This document shows, one piece after another, positions 28,661-37,196 of a stretch of 64,000 nucleotides of DNA. A model generated the notes under the pieces. That model was not told the DNA's origin. It did not search any database and saw nothing but the letters and a program-made list of their open reading frames with translations. The position numbers and the translations under genes are program-made. Location: contig NZ_AXVR01000023.1 of the NCBI RefSeq assembly GCF_000484695.1, forward strand, positions 1-64,000, in the 5' to 3' direction. Origin of the DNA: Salinispora cortesiana (GTDB lineage Bacteria > Actinomycetota > Actinomycetes > Mycobacteriales > Micromonosporaceae). Positions within the stretch are counted from its first letter, which is position 1, and every line of letters begins with the position of its first letter.

Positions 28661-29941
28661 ATGGGCGTCAGGGGTATCTCCATAGGAACCGGATCGGGCA
28701 GGCTTGACTCGCTGACCGGCCTGCGGTTCGTCGCGGCTTTTCTGGTGTTCGTCTATCACTGCACGGTGCTGTCGGTCTTCGCCGACAGCGGCGTGCAGAG
28801 CGCCTACAGCTCGTGGGCGGGCAACGCGGGCGCTCTGGGCGTCTCGTTCTTCTTCGTGCTGAGCGGCTTCGTGCTCACCTGGTCGGCTCGGCCAGGTGAC
28901 CGACCACGGCAGTTCTGGCGGCGACGGGCCGTCAAGGTCCTGCCCAACCACGTCGCGGCCTATGCGCTCGCCCTCGTGCTGCTGCTGGCGGCCGGCGCGT
29001 CGATCCATCCGGGGTCCGCGCTCGCCACGCTGTTTCTGGTCCACAGCTGGATTCCAGACCCCCACTTCGTCGCTACCTCGATCAACGGTGTGACCTGGTC
29101 CCTCTCCGCCGAGGTCGTCTTCTACCTGTTGTTCCCGTTCGTGCTGCTGCCCCTGGTCACCAGGATCAGAGAGAGCAGGCTGTGGTACGCGTTCGCGGGT
29201 GTGGGGGCGGCCGCGCTGCTGATGCCGGTGGTGGCGCTCACGCTGCTGCCCGCGGACCCCCCGAGCCCGTTCGCGCCGGACACCTCCTGGCCGCAGATGT
29301 GGTTCACGCACTTCTTCCCGCTGGTCCGGGGGCTGGAGTTCGTGCTCGGCATGATCATGGCGCGTATTGTCCTAAGTGGCCGATGGTTCAACCTCGGGAT
29401 CGCGCCGGCCGCGCTGCTCGCCGGGCTGGTCTATGTGGTCTCCCTGCAGCTGCCGACCATCTACGGGTTTGCCTCGGTCTACCCGCTGCCGCTGAGCTTC
29501 CTGATCGCGGCTGCGGCGACCGCGGATGTGCGGGGACGCCAGACCTGGCTGAGGAGCCGTCCGATGGTCTGGCTCGGCGACATTTCCTACGCCTTCTTCC
29601 TGCTGCACCTGTTCGTGATCCTCAACCTGCACGCCGGATTGGGAGGCGACTGGGCGGCCAACGTCTCCCAGCGGCCGGCGTGGAGTACCCCGGTGGCGCT
29701 GCTGTTCTTGGTCGGCGCGCTACTCTTCTGCATCATGCTGGCCGGGCTCCTACACCGATTCGTGGAGGTGCCGGCGATGCGTCGTTGGTCTGGCTCACGG
29801 CGCTGGGCAGCCGGAACCCCGCCGGCCGGCAACACACCGGCCGGAACCCGGCCGAGCCCGCCCCGCACGGAGCCGGTGTCTCCGCCGGCCCAGCCCGAGG
29901 ACGCCCGGTCCGAAACCGCCGGGTCGCCCCCCGCGCCGTAG
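28661..29941 (+). CDS. Acyltransferase 3 (OafA-type) integral membrane protein
   Basis: 426 residues and about ten helices. Family hallmarks are RFVAAFLVFVYHC with the conserved His near the N-terminus, GVSFFFVLSGFVLTW and GVTWSLSAEVVFYLLFPF. The last 60 residues are a proline-rich cytoplasmic tail. These enzymes move acyl groups onto sugars, antibiotics or cell-wall polymers. ATG 28661 lies in the sequence TTGGGCATATATG, which recurs almost exactly (GGGCATATATG) at the start of the MIO gene. A role in acylating the cluster product is possible but unproven. Confidence 0.88.
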   Translation: MGVRGISIGTGSGRLDSLTGLRFVAAFLVFVYHCTVLSVFADSGVQSAYSSWAGNAGALGVSFFFVLSGFVLTWSARPGDRPRQFWRRRAVKVLPNHVAAYALALVLLLAAGASIHPGSALATLFLVHSWIPDPHFVATSINGVTWSLSAEVVFYLLFPFVLLPLVTRIRESRLWYAFAGVGAAALLMPVVALTLLPADPPSPFAPDTSWPQMWFTHFFPLVRGLEFVLGMIMARIVLSGRWFNLGIAPAALLAGLVYVVSLQLPTIYGFASVYPLPLSFLIAAAATADVRGRQTWLRSRPMVWLGDISYAFFLLHLFVILNLHAGLGGDWAANVSQRPAWSTPVALLFLVGALLFCIMLAGLLHRFVEVPAMRRWSGSRRWAAGTPPAGNTPAGTRPSPPRTEPVSPPAQPEDARSETAGSPPAP

Positions 29942-30064
29942 CAAGTGTCCGTGGAGCGGCGCCGGGATCGGGTTGACGGGCGATGTCGAAATCCCCTTCC
30001 CGGCTCCGACCATCGAGTAGGTGCGCGCCCGGCCGGTCCGGCGCCACGAAATGGGAGGCGTTAC

Positions 30065-31453
30065 ATGCGGGACACGTCAGTGCCGACGAGCGGGCTCGTG
30101 AGCCGGGTGTCGCAGCTGCGTGCGGAGCTCACCGGTCAGGTGATCACGCCGGACGACGCGGACTACGAGAATGCGCGCAGGGCGTTCAGCGGGAACATTG
30201 ACCGGCGGCCGGCCGTCATCGCCCGCGCGGCGGACTCCGCCGACGTCTCCCGCGTCATCACGTTCGCGAAGGAGACCGGCCTGCCGTTCGCGGTACGTAG
30301 CGGTGGGCACAGCACATACGCCGTCTGGGACGACGGGCTGGTACTCGACCTGTCCGCACTCCGTGGGCTGGAAATCGATGTGGCCGGGCGGACCGCCTGG
30401 GCCGGTCCGGGGCTGACCTCCCTGGAGTACACCCGGGCGGCCACCGAGCACGGGCTGGCGACCGGGTTCGGCGACACCGGCTCGGTGGGCCTGGGTGGGC
30501 TGACCATCGGTGGTGGGGTGGGATACCTGGTACGGCGGTACGGGATGACCATCGACAGTCTGCTCGCTGCCGACGTGGTCACCGCCGACGGTGAGTTGGT
30601 CCGCGCCGACGCGGACAACGCCCCCGACCTGTTCTGGGCGATCCGTGGTGGTGGCGGTAACTTCGGCGTGGTCACCCAGCTTCAGTTCCGGCTGCACCCG
30701 GTCCGTGATGTGCTCGCCGGCATGCTCGTCCTGCCGGCCACCGCAGAGGTGATCGTGTCCTACCTCGAGGCGGCCAAGGCTGCGCCGGACGAGCTGTCCA
30801 GCATCGTGAACGTCATGCCGGCGCCGCCGATGCCGTTCTTGCCGGAGGAGTACCACGGTCAGTTGGTCGTCATGGCGGAGCTGGTGTACTGCGGCGACGA
30901 CCTCGAAGCCGGGGAGCGGGCCGTGGCGCCGTTCCGGAAGATCGCCCCGCCGCTGGCTGACCTGGTCGAGGTGAAGGCCCTGTCGGACGTTTACCCGCCG
31001 GAGGACCCTGACTATCGCCCGATCACAGTGTCCCGGAACCTGTTCATCGACGACTTCGACCTGGCCACGGCCAAGCGGGTGCTGGAGTTGCTCGGCTCGT
31101 CAACCGCGATGATGCCGGTGGCGCAGTTGCGCGTGCTGGGCGGAGCGATGGCGCAGGTGCCGGCGGACGCGACCGCGTTCGCACACCGCAACCGGGAAAT
31201 GATGGTCGTCGCCGCGGCGGTGTACGAAGACCTCGCCGAGACCCCGGTGCACTGGCAGTGGACCACCGAGTTCATCACCGCGGTTCGGCAGGGCGAGAAG
31301 GCCGCGTACGTCAACTTCCTGTATGACGACGGCGCGGAGCGGGTCCGCGAGGCGTACCCGGAGGCGACGTACCGGCGGCTGGCCAGCATCAAGCGCCGCT
31401 ACGACCCGGATAACGTGTTCCGGCTGAACGTCAACATCCCGCCCGCCGAGTAG
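30065..31453 (+). CDS. Berberine-bridge-type FAD oxidoreductase
   Basis: 462 residues. SGGHSTYAVWDDG holds the flavin-linked His. The second anchor region reads GDTGSVGLGGLTIGGGVGYL without Cys, so only single covalent linkage is expected. LFWAIRGGGGNFGVVTQ and the C-terminal RRYDPDNVFRLNVNI confirm the family. ATG 30065 is supported by GGGAGG six bases upstream; an open frame reaches 29945. It is in line with the acyltransferase gene. The family oxidises alcohols or dehydrogenates ring systems in natural products. Confidence 0.92.
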   Translation: MRDTSVPTSGLVSRVSQLRAELTGQVITPDDADYENARRAFSGNIDRRPAVIARAADSADVSRVITFAKETGLPFAVRSGGHSTYAVWDDGLVLDLSALRGLEIDVAGRTAWAGPGLTSLEYTRAATEHGLATGFGDTGSVGLGGLTIGGGVGYLVRRYGMTIDSLLAADVVTADGELVRADADNAPDLFWAIRGGGGNFGVVTQLQFRLHPVRDVLAGMLVLPATAEVIVSYLEAAKAAPDELSSIVNVMPAPPMPFLPEEYHGQLVVMAELVYCGDDLEAGERAVAPFRKIAPPLADLVEVKALSDVYPPEDPDYRPITVSRNLFIDDFDLATAKRVLELLGSSTAMMPVAQLRVLGGAMAQVPADATAFAHRNREMMVVAAAVYEDLAETPVHWQWTTEFITAVRQGEKAAYVNFLYDDGAERVREAYPEATYRRLASIKRRYDPDNVFRLNVNIPPAE

Positions 31454-31561
31454 CGGGGCCGGGCGGCGTGAAGGCGCATTTTGGGAGATGAGTGCCCCGG
31501 GTAGGGAGTGCGAGAGTAAGTCGCACTGTGGATCAACGCACCCACGACCCGAGGGACCGCC

Positions 31562-32320
31562 ATGCCCCAGAACGCGGAGAGACTAAACGTCGACTTTACC
31601 GAACCACCCGTGCCGCAACCACCCCCAGCCGCCACCCCCGAGCGGCCGGGGGTGTGGTGGCGCCAGCGGTACCTCTGGCTGGTACTCACTCTCGGCCTCG
31701 TTGTATTTAACTTCGTATACGCAATGCCGCGATACCTGAGCCTCGACCCGAGTCAGTCACGAAGCGTGCTTGACCCGTCGGCACCCGCGCACTTCGGGTT
31801 GCTCGTGGCGCACGTGGTCACCGGGAACGTGGCGATGGCGACGGTGCTGCTGCAGCTGTGGCCGTGGTTGCGCCGCCACTACCCGCAGGTGCACCGCGCC
31901 AGCGGACGGGTCTACATCCTGGCCGGCGCGCTGCCCTCGGCCGCGCTGGGAGTGTTCGCGCTGATTCCGCTGCGACCCGGCCCGGCTGGCAGCATCGGGC
32001 TGGGAGCCATGGGTGTGCTGTGGATCGTCACCACCGTGATCGGGTGGCGAATGGCCCGCCAGCGCCGGTATGCCGAACACCGACGCTGGATGATCTACAG
32101 CTTCGCGCTGGCGCTCGGTACCAGCTGGGGGCGCATCATCGTGGTGATCCTCACCGCGTTCCCGAGCCTTCAGGTGAGCGTTGACGTGTTGATCGAGGTC
32201 GCCAACTGGCTCGGCTGGGTGGTGAACCTGCTGATCGCGCACCTGTGGATCGAGAGCCGGGCCAAGCGGTCGAGCAAGGGCGGAGGCCAGGTCGTCACGT
32301 ACTCCTCGCCGCTGCGCTGA
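31562..32320 (+). CDS. DUF2306 membrane protein
   Basis: 252 residues. A proline-rich N-terminus is followed by six hydrophobic segments. The pattern HFGLLVAHVVTGNVAMATVL, VHRASGRVYILAGALPSAAL and AEHRRWMIYSFALALGTSWG is typical of DUF2306 proteins. The conserved histidines may bind haem or metal, but the function is not established. The gene is 109 bp after the FAD oxidoreductase gene and ends in a strong terminator. Confidence 0.82.
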   Translation: MPQNAERLNVDFTEPPVPQPPPAATPERPGVWWRQRYLWLVLTLGLVVFNFVYAMPRYLSLDPSQSRSVLDPSAPAHFGLLVAHVVTGNVAMATVLLQLWPWLRRHYPQVHRASGRVYILAGALPSAALGVFALIPLRPGPAGSIGLGAMGVLWIVTTVIGWRMARQRRYAEHRRWMIYSFALALGTSWGRIIVVILTAFPSLQVSVDVLIEVANWLGWVVNLLIAHLWIESRAKRSSKGGGQVVTYSSPLR

Positions 32321-32332
32321 CCCACCCCGAAC

Positions 32333-32367
32333 CGCCGGCGGGACCGCTCGTGGCGGTCCCGCCGGCG
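32333..32367. terminator. Terminator between DUF2306 and FAD oxidoreductase genes
   Basis: A perfect 15-bp stem (CGCCGGCGGGACCGC and complement) with loop TCGTG lies between the two convergent stops, 12 and 15 bases from them. Confidence 0.88.
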
Positions 32368-32382
32368 TCTGGCGAGGGGGGG

Positions 32383-33765
32383 TCAGCGCAGCCGGGACGA
32401 GCCAGGAACGATGTCGTCCCGGAACAGCCCGTCCGGATCGACCCGCAGCCGTACCCGATCGACCGCATCGATCACATCCGAATCTAGATGTGCCTGTGGC
32501 TGGTCGAGGCTCTCCACAAGGGTGGGGGTGGTGCGTCCGGTGTCGAACGGCGCGAGGGCGGAACGCACCACAGCGCAGTGCCGCTCGATTGTGGCGGCAC
32601 CGTCCGGGCCGAAGGGAACGGCCGTGCCCAGGTAGGCGTAGGCCGCGTCCAGGTGCCGGAACGCGCCGCCGGTCTCGGGCGGGACGGCGAGTGCGCCACC
32701 GAGGTGCCGTAGCTCAGCGCTGACCAGTGGGGATCCCGAGCCGGGTCCGGTTGAGTCCAGGAAGGCAGCCGCGGCGGGGTCGCTCAGCTCGCTGAGGAGC
32801 AGGTGGTCGCCCATGATCGGCGCAGGTTCGTCCGGGCTCAGCTGCGCCCGCGCCACCTCGTCGGGTGAGCACAGCTGCCACGTGTCCAGCACCGGCCCCT
32901 CGATCGTTCGGAGCGGGCCCAGCAGATGCTCTGCCTGCTGGCGGGCCAGCCGCGGATCCAGCTCCGAGCCCAGGATCGTGCCGGCGACACCGATCACGGT
33001 CGTGGCCCGCAGCGCCTCCGGCACCATCGGCAGGTCCGGCAGGTTGAAGATCTGCAACGAGGTGGTTGCCTCCGGTGGCGCGTCCGCCGTCCACCCGCGC
33101 CAGCGATCCAGCACCTCGGCGGTCCGCGTACTCGGCCAGTAGGTGGCGCCGGTGTACACCCGGCGGGCGGGGAACAGGGCGATCTCGACCGCGGTCACCA
33201 CACCGAACCCACCGCCACCGCCGCGTACCGCCCAGAAGAGCCCCGGGTCCTCGGCCGGGTCCACCCGGCGTAACTCGTTGTCGGCGGTGACCAGCTCCAC
33301 TGCCCTTACGCTGTTGAGCGCAAGGCCCACCTTCCGGCCGTAGACGCTGATCCCGCCGCGCAGCGAGTAGCCCACCACACCCACGTCCCCGGACGTGCCA
33401 TGCGGCGCGGCCAGCCCGTACGCGGCGGCGGCGTCGGCTACCTCGGCCCACCGGGTGCCGGCCGGCACCCGCACCAGCCGACGCTGTGGGTCCACCCGAA
33501 CCCCGCCGTCGAGCTGGGTCCGGATGAGCACCGCCGCACCCATCGCCCGGGCGGCACCGGCGCCGTGCCCGGTGCTGTGCACCCGGACCGCCAGCCGCTC
33601 GGCGCGGGCGAATCGGATTGCGGCCTGGACATCGTCGACAGTGTGTGCGGTCCCGGCTGCCACCGGTCTCGGCGGTTCGCGCAGGTTGAACACCTGCGTG
33701 GCGGCGTCGTACCCGGGCTCGCCCGCCATCGCGGCGACCAACCTCGGTCCATCTGCCATGGGCAT
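32383..33765 (-). CDS. FAD-linked oxidoreductase (FAD_binding_4)
   Basis: 460 residues of the berberine-bridge/6-hydroxynicotine-oxidase group. RVHSTGHGAGAA carries the flavin-linked His. The second anchor region (GTSGDVGVVGYSLRGGIS) has no Cys, and LFWAVRGGGGGFGVVTAVE and a shortened C-terminal BBE motif (VDPDGLFRDDIVPG) follow. The usual Asn-Tyr residues around the BBE motif are absent, so the active site differs from the other two copies. ATG 33765 has AGGAGG six bases upstream. It is divergent from the P450 gene over 168 bp, so joint control is plausible. Confidence 0.9.
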   Translation of the reverse strand: MPMADGPRLVAAMAGEPGYDAATQVFNLREPPRPVAAGTAHTVDDVQAAIRFARAERLAVRVHSTGHGAGAARAMGAAVLIRTQLDGGVRVDPQRRLVRVPAGTRWAEVADAAAAYGLAAPHGTSGDVGVVGYSLRGGISVYGRKVGLALNSVRAVELVTADNELRRVDPAEDPGLFWAVRGGGGGFGVVTAVEIALFPARRVYTGATYWPSTRTAEVLDRWRGWTADAPPEATTSLQIFNLPDLPMVPEALRATTVIGVAGTILGSELDPRLARQQAEHLLGPLRTIEGPVLDTWQLCSPDEVARAQLSPDEPAPIMGDHLLLSELSDPAAAAFLDSTGPGSGSPLVSAELRHLGGALAVPPETGGAFRHLDAAYAYLGTAVPFGPDGAATIERHCAVVRSALAPFDTGRTTPTLVESLDQPQAHLDSDVIDAVDRVRLRVDPDGLFRDDIVPGSSRLR

Positions 33766-33933
33766 AGGAGACCTCCTGACCGGTCATTGACTTGGCCGCC
33801 GTTCACTGTCACACGCCGTCGTACCGCGTGGATCTCGTGGAATGCGCATCTGCCGTGGCGGGTGGGACCCCGGTGCCGCGGGCGAGAACTCCACCCGCAC
33901 CGCTTCGGCGGATTGCGCAGTGTGGAAGACGCG

Positions 33934-35244
33934 GTGACGTCGGGTCGCCGTACACCCTGGAACGACCTGCACCGATTCGCCCTACTGGAGGCAGACGTGG
34001 ACGACGAGTCGCTGTTCGTCATCGATCCGGCCGGTGCCGACATCCACGGCGAGGGTGCCCGGCTACGGGCCAGTGGGCCGGTCACCCGGGTGCTGCTGCC
34101 GGGCGGAGTCGAGGCGTGGTCGGTGACCGGCTACCACGCTGCCCGGCAGGTCCTGGCGGACGCGCGCTTCGCCAAGAACGCCCGGCAGCACTGGCCGGCG
34201 TACGTCAACGGCGACCTGGGCCCGGACTTCCCGCTGATCGCCTGGGCCCGGATGGACAATATGTCCACAACGGATGGTGAGTCGCATGCCCGCCAACGCC
34301 GGCTCGTCGCCGGCGCGTTCAGCCCGCAGCGGATCGCCGCGTTGCAGCCGCGCGTCGAGCGGGCCGTGGCCCGCGCGCTGGACGAACTGGCTGCGCAGGC
34401 GGCCGAGCAGCCGGGCGAACCGATCGACCTCAAGGAGCGGTACGCGCACCTGGTGGCGGCACGCGTGATCGGGGAGCTGCTCGGGGTGCCCGACAGCGAC
34501 CCGGACGGCATTCTGGACCGCGCCGGCTATATCGAGTCGACCCCGCAGCGGGCCGCCGCGGAGTTCGCCCTGCTGCGGAGCAAGATCGAGGCATTGGTCG
34601 CGGCGAAGCGCCGGACGCCGGGGGAGGACCTGATCAGCGACCTGATCGCGGCCCAGCCGGGCGGGTGCCCGGTGACCGGCGCAGGCGCCGGATCCGACGC
34701 CGAACTGGTCGGTCTGGCGCAGCTGATGCTCAACACCGGCGCCGAGCCGGCGCGGAATCTCATCACCAATACCGTGCTGGCGCTGCTCACCCGGCCCGGT
34801 CAGCGCGCCCAGGTGATGGGCGGCGAGGTGAGCTGGGGCGACGTGGTGGAGGAGACGCTGCGCACCGATGCGCCGGTCGCGCACCTGCCGTTCCGGTTCG
34901 CGACGGAGGAGGTCACGATCGCCGGTACGACCATCTCCCCGGGCGACCCGGTACTGGTCGGGTACGCCGCGACGGGCCGTGACCCGGAGCTGCACGGCGC
35001 CACCGCGGGGGAGTTCGACGCCCGGCGCGCGGACAAACGGCACCTGGCGTTCGGCCATGGCGTGCACCGGTGCGTCGGCCCGGCGTTGACTCGCATGGAA
35101 GTGCGCATCGCGGTGCAGGCCCTGTTCACGCGGTTCCCCGGGGTGCGTCTGGCGGTGGAGCCGAAGGAACTGGTCGGACAGGGGACATTCATCATGAATG
35201 GCCGCCGCGAGCTGCCGGTCCAGGGATTGTGTGCGCAACCCTGA
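33934..35244 (+). CDS. Cytochrome P450
   Basis: 436 residues from GTG 33934. GTG 33997 has the better ribosome-binding site (GGAGG, five bases), but homologues keep the DLHRFALL-like N-terminal helix, so both are listed as possible. The haem motif FGHGVHRCVG puts the thiolate Cys about residue 380, and ExxR is EETLR. The I-helix reads LNTGAEPARNLI: the usual acid-alcohol pair (E-T) is E-P. This variation is seen in some bacterial P450s and alters oxygen activation. It is likely a tailoring oxygenase. Ferredoxin and reductase partners are not in the window. Confidence 0.9.
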   Translation: MTSGRRTPWNDLHRFALLEADVDDESLFVIDPAGADIHGEGARLRASGPVTRVLLPGGVEAWSVTGYHAARQVLADARFAKNARQHWPAYVNGDLGPDFPLIAWARMDNMSTTDGESHARQRRLVAGAFSPQRIAALQPRVERAVARALDELAAQAAEQPGEPIDLKERYAHLVAARVIGELLGVPDSDPDGILDRAGYIESTPQRAAAEFALLRSKIEALVAAKRRTPGEDLISDLIAAQPGGCPVTGAGAGSDAELVGLAQLMLNTGAEPARNLITNTVLALLTRPGQRAQVMGGEVSWGDVVEETLRTDAPVAHLPFRFATEEVTIAGTTISPGDPVLVGYAATGRDPELHGATAGEFDARRADKRHLAFGHGVHRCVGPALTRMEVRIAVQALFTRFPGVRLAVEPKELVGQGTFIMNGRRELPVQGLCAQP

Positions 35245-35569
35245 CCGACCTATGACCGCACGATTCGCTGCCGCAGGCATTTATTGTTGCGGATTTTCTT
35301 ATCTCGTGGCCGCTGTAGTCGAACCAGCAGGTGCGGCGTCGACGGAACATGCGCCCGGCGGGGGCTGACGGGCGCGTCCCGGGCACCGGCCAACCGTACT
35401 TCTCGAACAGTTCCGGACGTCGCTGGGTGCCTCGCGTCGTCGTGGCTCGGAGTAGTTGTCGGTGGCGGCAATCACGAAGATGCGTGGCCCCAGGGGGCTG
35501 ATGAGAATCGGGAATGCGTTACAAAGCAGGGCTTCAAGTATCCATTCACAAAATTCTTAGGGGGCATAT
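35245..35569. other. Intergenic region before the beta-tyrosine cassette
   Basis: 325 bp without a supportable gene. It has AT-rich islands (35279-35306 and 35540-35570) unlike its surroundings, a likely place for the main promoter of the 35.6-45.7 kb operon. A GGGGG ribosome-binding site lies just before ATG 35570. I could not assign -35/-10 elements with confidence. Confidence 0.5.
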
Positions 35570-37183
35570 ATGACGACGGTTGGAACTGATGTCGCCGTCG
35601 ACCTCAACGGCGAGACGCTCGGCCTTCTGGACCTGTGCCGCGTCGCCGAGGACCACGCCCCGGTTGTGCTGAGTGCCCGGGTGTTGCAGCGCGCGGCGGT
35701 GATCCGGGAGCAGTTCGAGGAGACCGTGCGGCAGAACATCCCGATCTACGGGGTGACCACCGGCTACGGCGAGATGATCTACATGCTCGTTGATCCGGCC
35801 AAGGAGACCGAGCTGCAGACCAACCTGGTGCGCAGCCACAGCGCCGGCGTCGGCCCGCTGCTGAGTGAGACCGAGGCGCGGGCCATGCTCACCGCACGGC
35901 TCAACGCCTTCGCCAAAGGGCACTCTGCCGTCCGGCCCGCCGTGCTCGAACGGATCGCGCTCTACCTCAACGAGGGCCTCATACCGGCCGTTCCGGAGAT
36001 CGGATCGCTGGGTGCCAGCGGCGACCTCGCCCCGCTCGCTCACCTGGCGAGCTCGTTGATCGGCGAGGGCTACCTGCTGCGCGACGGGGTGCGGGTGCCG
36101 ACCGGTCCGGTGCTGCGTTCGCTGGGCGTTGAGCCGCTGCAGCTACGGTTCAAGGAGGGCCTGGCGCTGATCAACGGCACATCGGCGATGACCGGTGTCG
36201 GCTCCCTGGTGGCCCAGCACGCCATGGCGCAGGCCCAGCACGCGGAGATCGCCGCCGCGCTGGTCATCGAGGTGCTGCAGGGCTCGCTGAGTCCGTTTCA
36301 GCCGGAGGGCCACGAGGCTCGTCCGCACGCCGGGCAAATCACCAGCGCCGCCAACATGCGCGCGTTGATGAACGGCAGCAGGCTGACCGTCGAGCATGCG
36401 GACCTCCGTCGGCAGGTGGCCGCGAGCAAGGAGAACGGCAACGGCAACGGCTCGGTGTTCCGCTCCGACGTCTTCCTGCAGAAGGCGTACTCGCTGCGCT
36501 GCGTGCCGCAGGTGATCGGGGCGGTCCGGGACACCCTCGGGCACGCCCGGCTCAAGCTTGAGATCGAGCTCAACTCGGCCAACGACAACCCGCTGTTCTT
36601 CGCCGACCGGGAGGTCTTCCACGGCGCGAACTTCCACGGCCAACCGATCGCGTTCGTGATGGACTTCCTGACGATCGCGCTCACCCAGCTCGGCGTGCTC
36701 TCCGAGCGACGCAGCAACCGCCTGCTGAGCAAGCACCTGAACTATGGTCTGCCGGAGTTCCTGATCAAGGGTGAGCCCGGGCTGCACAGCGGTTTCGCCG
36801 GTGCGCAGTACCCGGCCACCGCACTGATCGCGGAGAACCGGACGATCGGCCCGGCCAGCATCCACAGCGTGCCGTCCAACGGCGACAACCAGGACGTGGT
36901 CAGCATGGGCCTGATCGGCACCCGCAACGCGCGTCGGGTGCTGCGCAACAACAACATCATCCTGGCTCTCGAGTTCCTCGCCGGCGCGCAGGCGGTGGAT
37001 GTCTCCGGGCGACTCGACCGGTTGAGCCCGGCCGGCCGGGTCACGTACGACACCATTCGGTCGCTCGTGCCGACCCTTGAGGACGACCGCTACATGGCCG
37101 ACGACCTTGAACTGGTCGCCGCCGAGCTCGAGCGCGGCACCCTGCTCGACGCCTTGCGCAACGCCGGTATCAGCCTTCAGTGA
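35570..37183 (+). CDS. MIO-type tyrosine 2,3-aminomutase (SgcC4-like)
   Basis: 537 residues. Ala149-Ser150-Gly151 in IGSLGASGDLAPL forms the 4-methylideneimidazol-5-one cofactor, with catalytic Tyr60 in NIPIYGVTTGYGEMIYM. Long stretches (LQTNLVRSHSAGVGPL, ELNSANDNPLFF, HGANFHGQPIAF, PSNGDNQDVVSMGLI) match my memory of SgcC4, the L-tyrosine to (S)-beta-tyrosine aminomutase of C-1027 biosynthesis, more closely than histidine or phenylalanine ammonia-lyases. It is the first gene of a plus-strand operon that supplies all other SgcC-type partners. Expected reaction: L-tyrosine to beta-tyrosine. A simple ammonia-lyase activity giving coumarate is the alternative. Confidence 0.92.
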   Translation: MTTVGTDVAVDLNGETLGLLDLCRVAEDHAPVVLSARVLQRAAVIREQFEETVRQNIPIYGVTTGYGEMIYMLVDPAKETELQTNLVRSHSAGVGPLLSETEARAMLTARLNAFAKGHSAVRPAVLERIALYLNEGLIPAVPEIGSLGASGDLAPLAHLASSLIGEGYLLRDGVRVPTGPVLRSLGVEPLQLRFKEGLALINGTSAMTGVGSLVAQHAMAQAQHAEIAAALVIEVLQGSLSPFQPEGHEARPHAGQITSAANMRALMNGSRLTVEHADLRRQVAASKENGNGNGSVFRSDVFLQKAYSLRCVPQVIGAVRDTLGHARLKLEIELNSANDNPLFFADREVFHGANFHGQPIAFVMDFLTIALTQLGVLSERRSNRLLSKHLNYGLPEFLIKGEPGLHSGFAGAQYPATALIAENRTIGPASIHSVPSNGDNQDVVSMGLIGTRNARRVLRNNNIILALEFLAGAQAVDVSGRLDRLSPAGRVTYDTIRSLVPTLEDDRYMADDLELVAAELERGTLLDALRNAGISLQ

Positions 37184-37196
37184 GGAGAGATCACGC

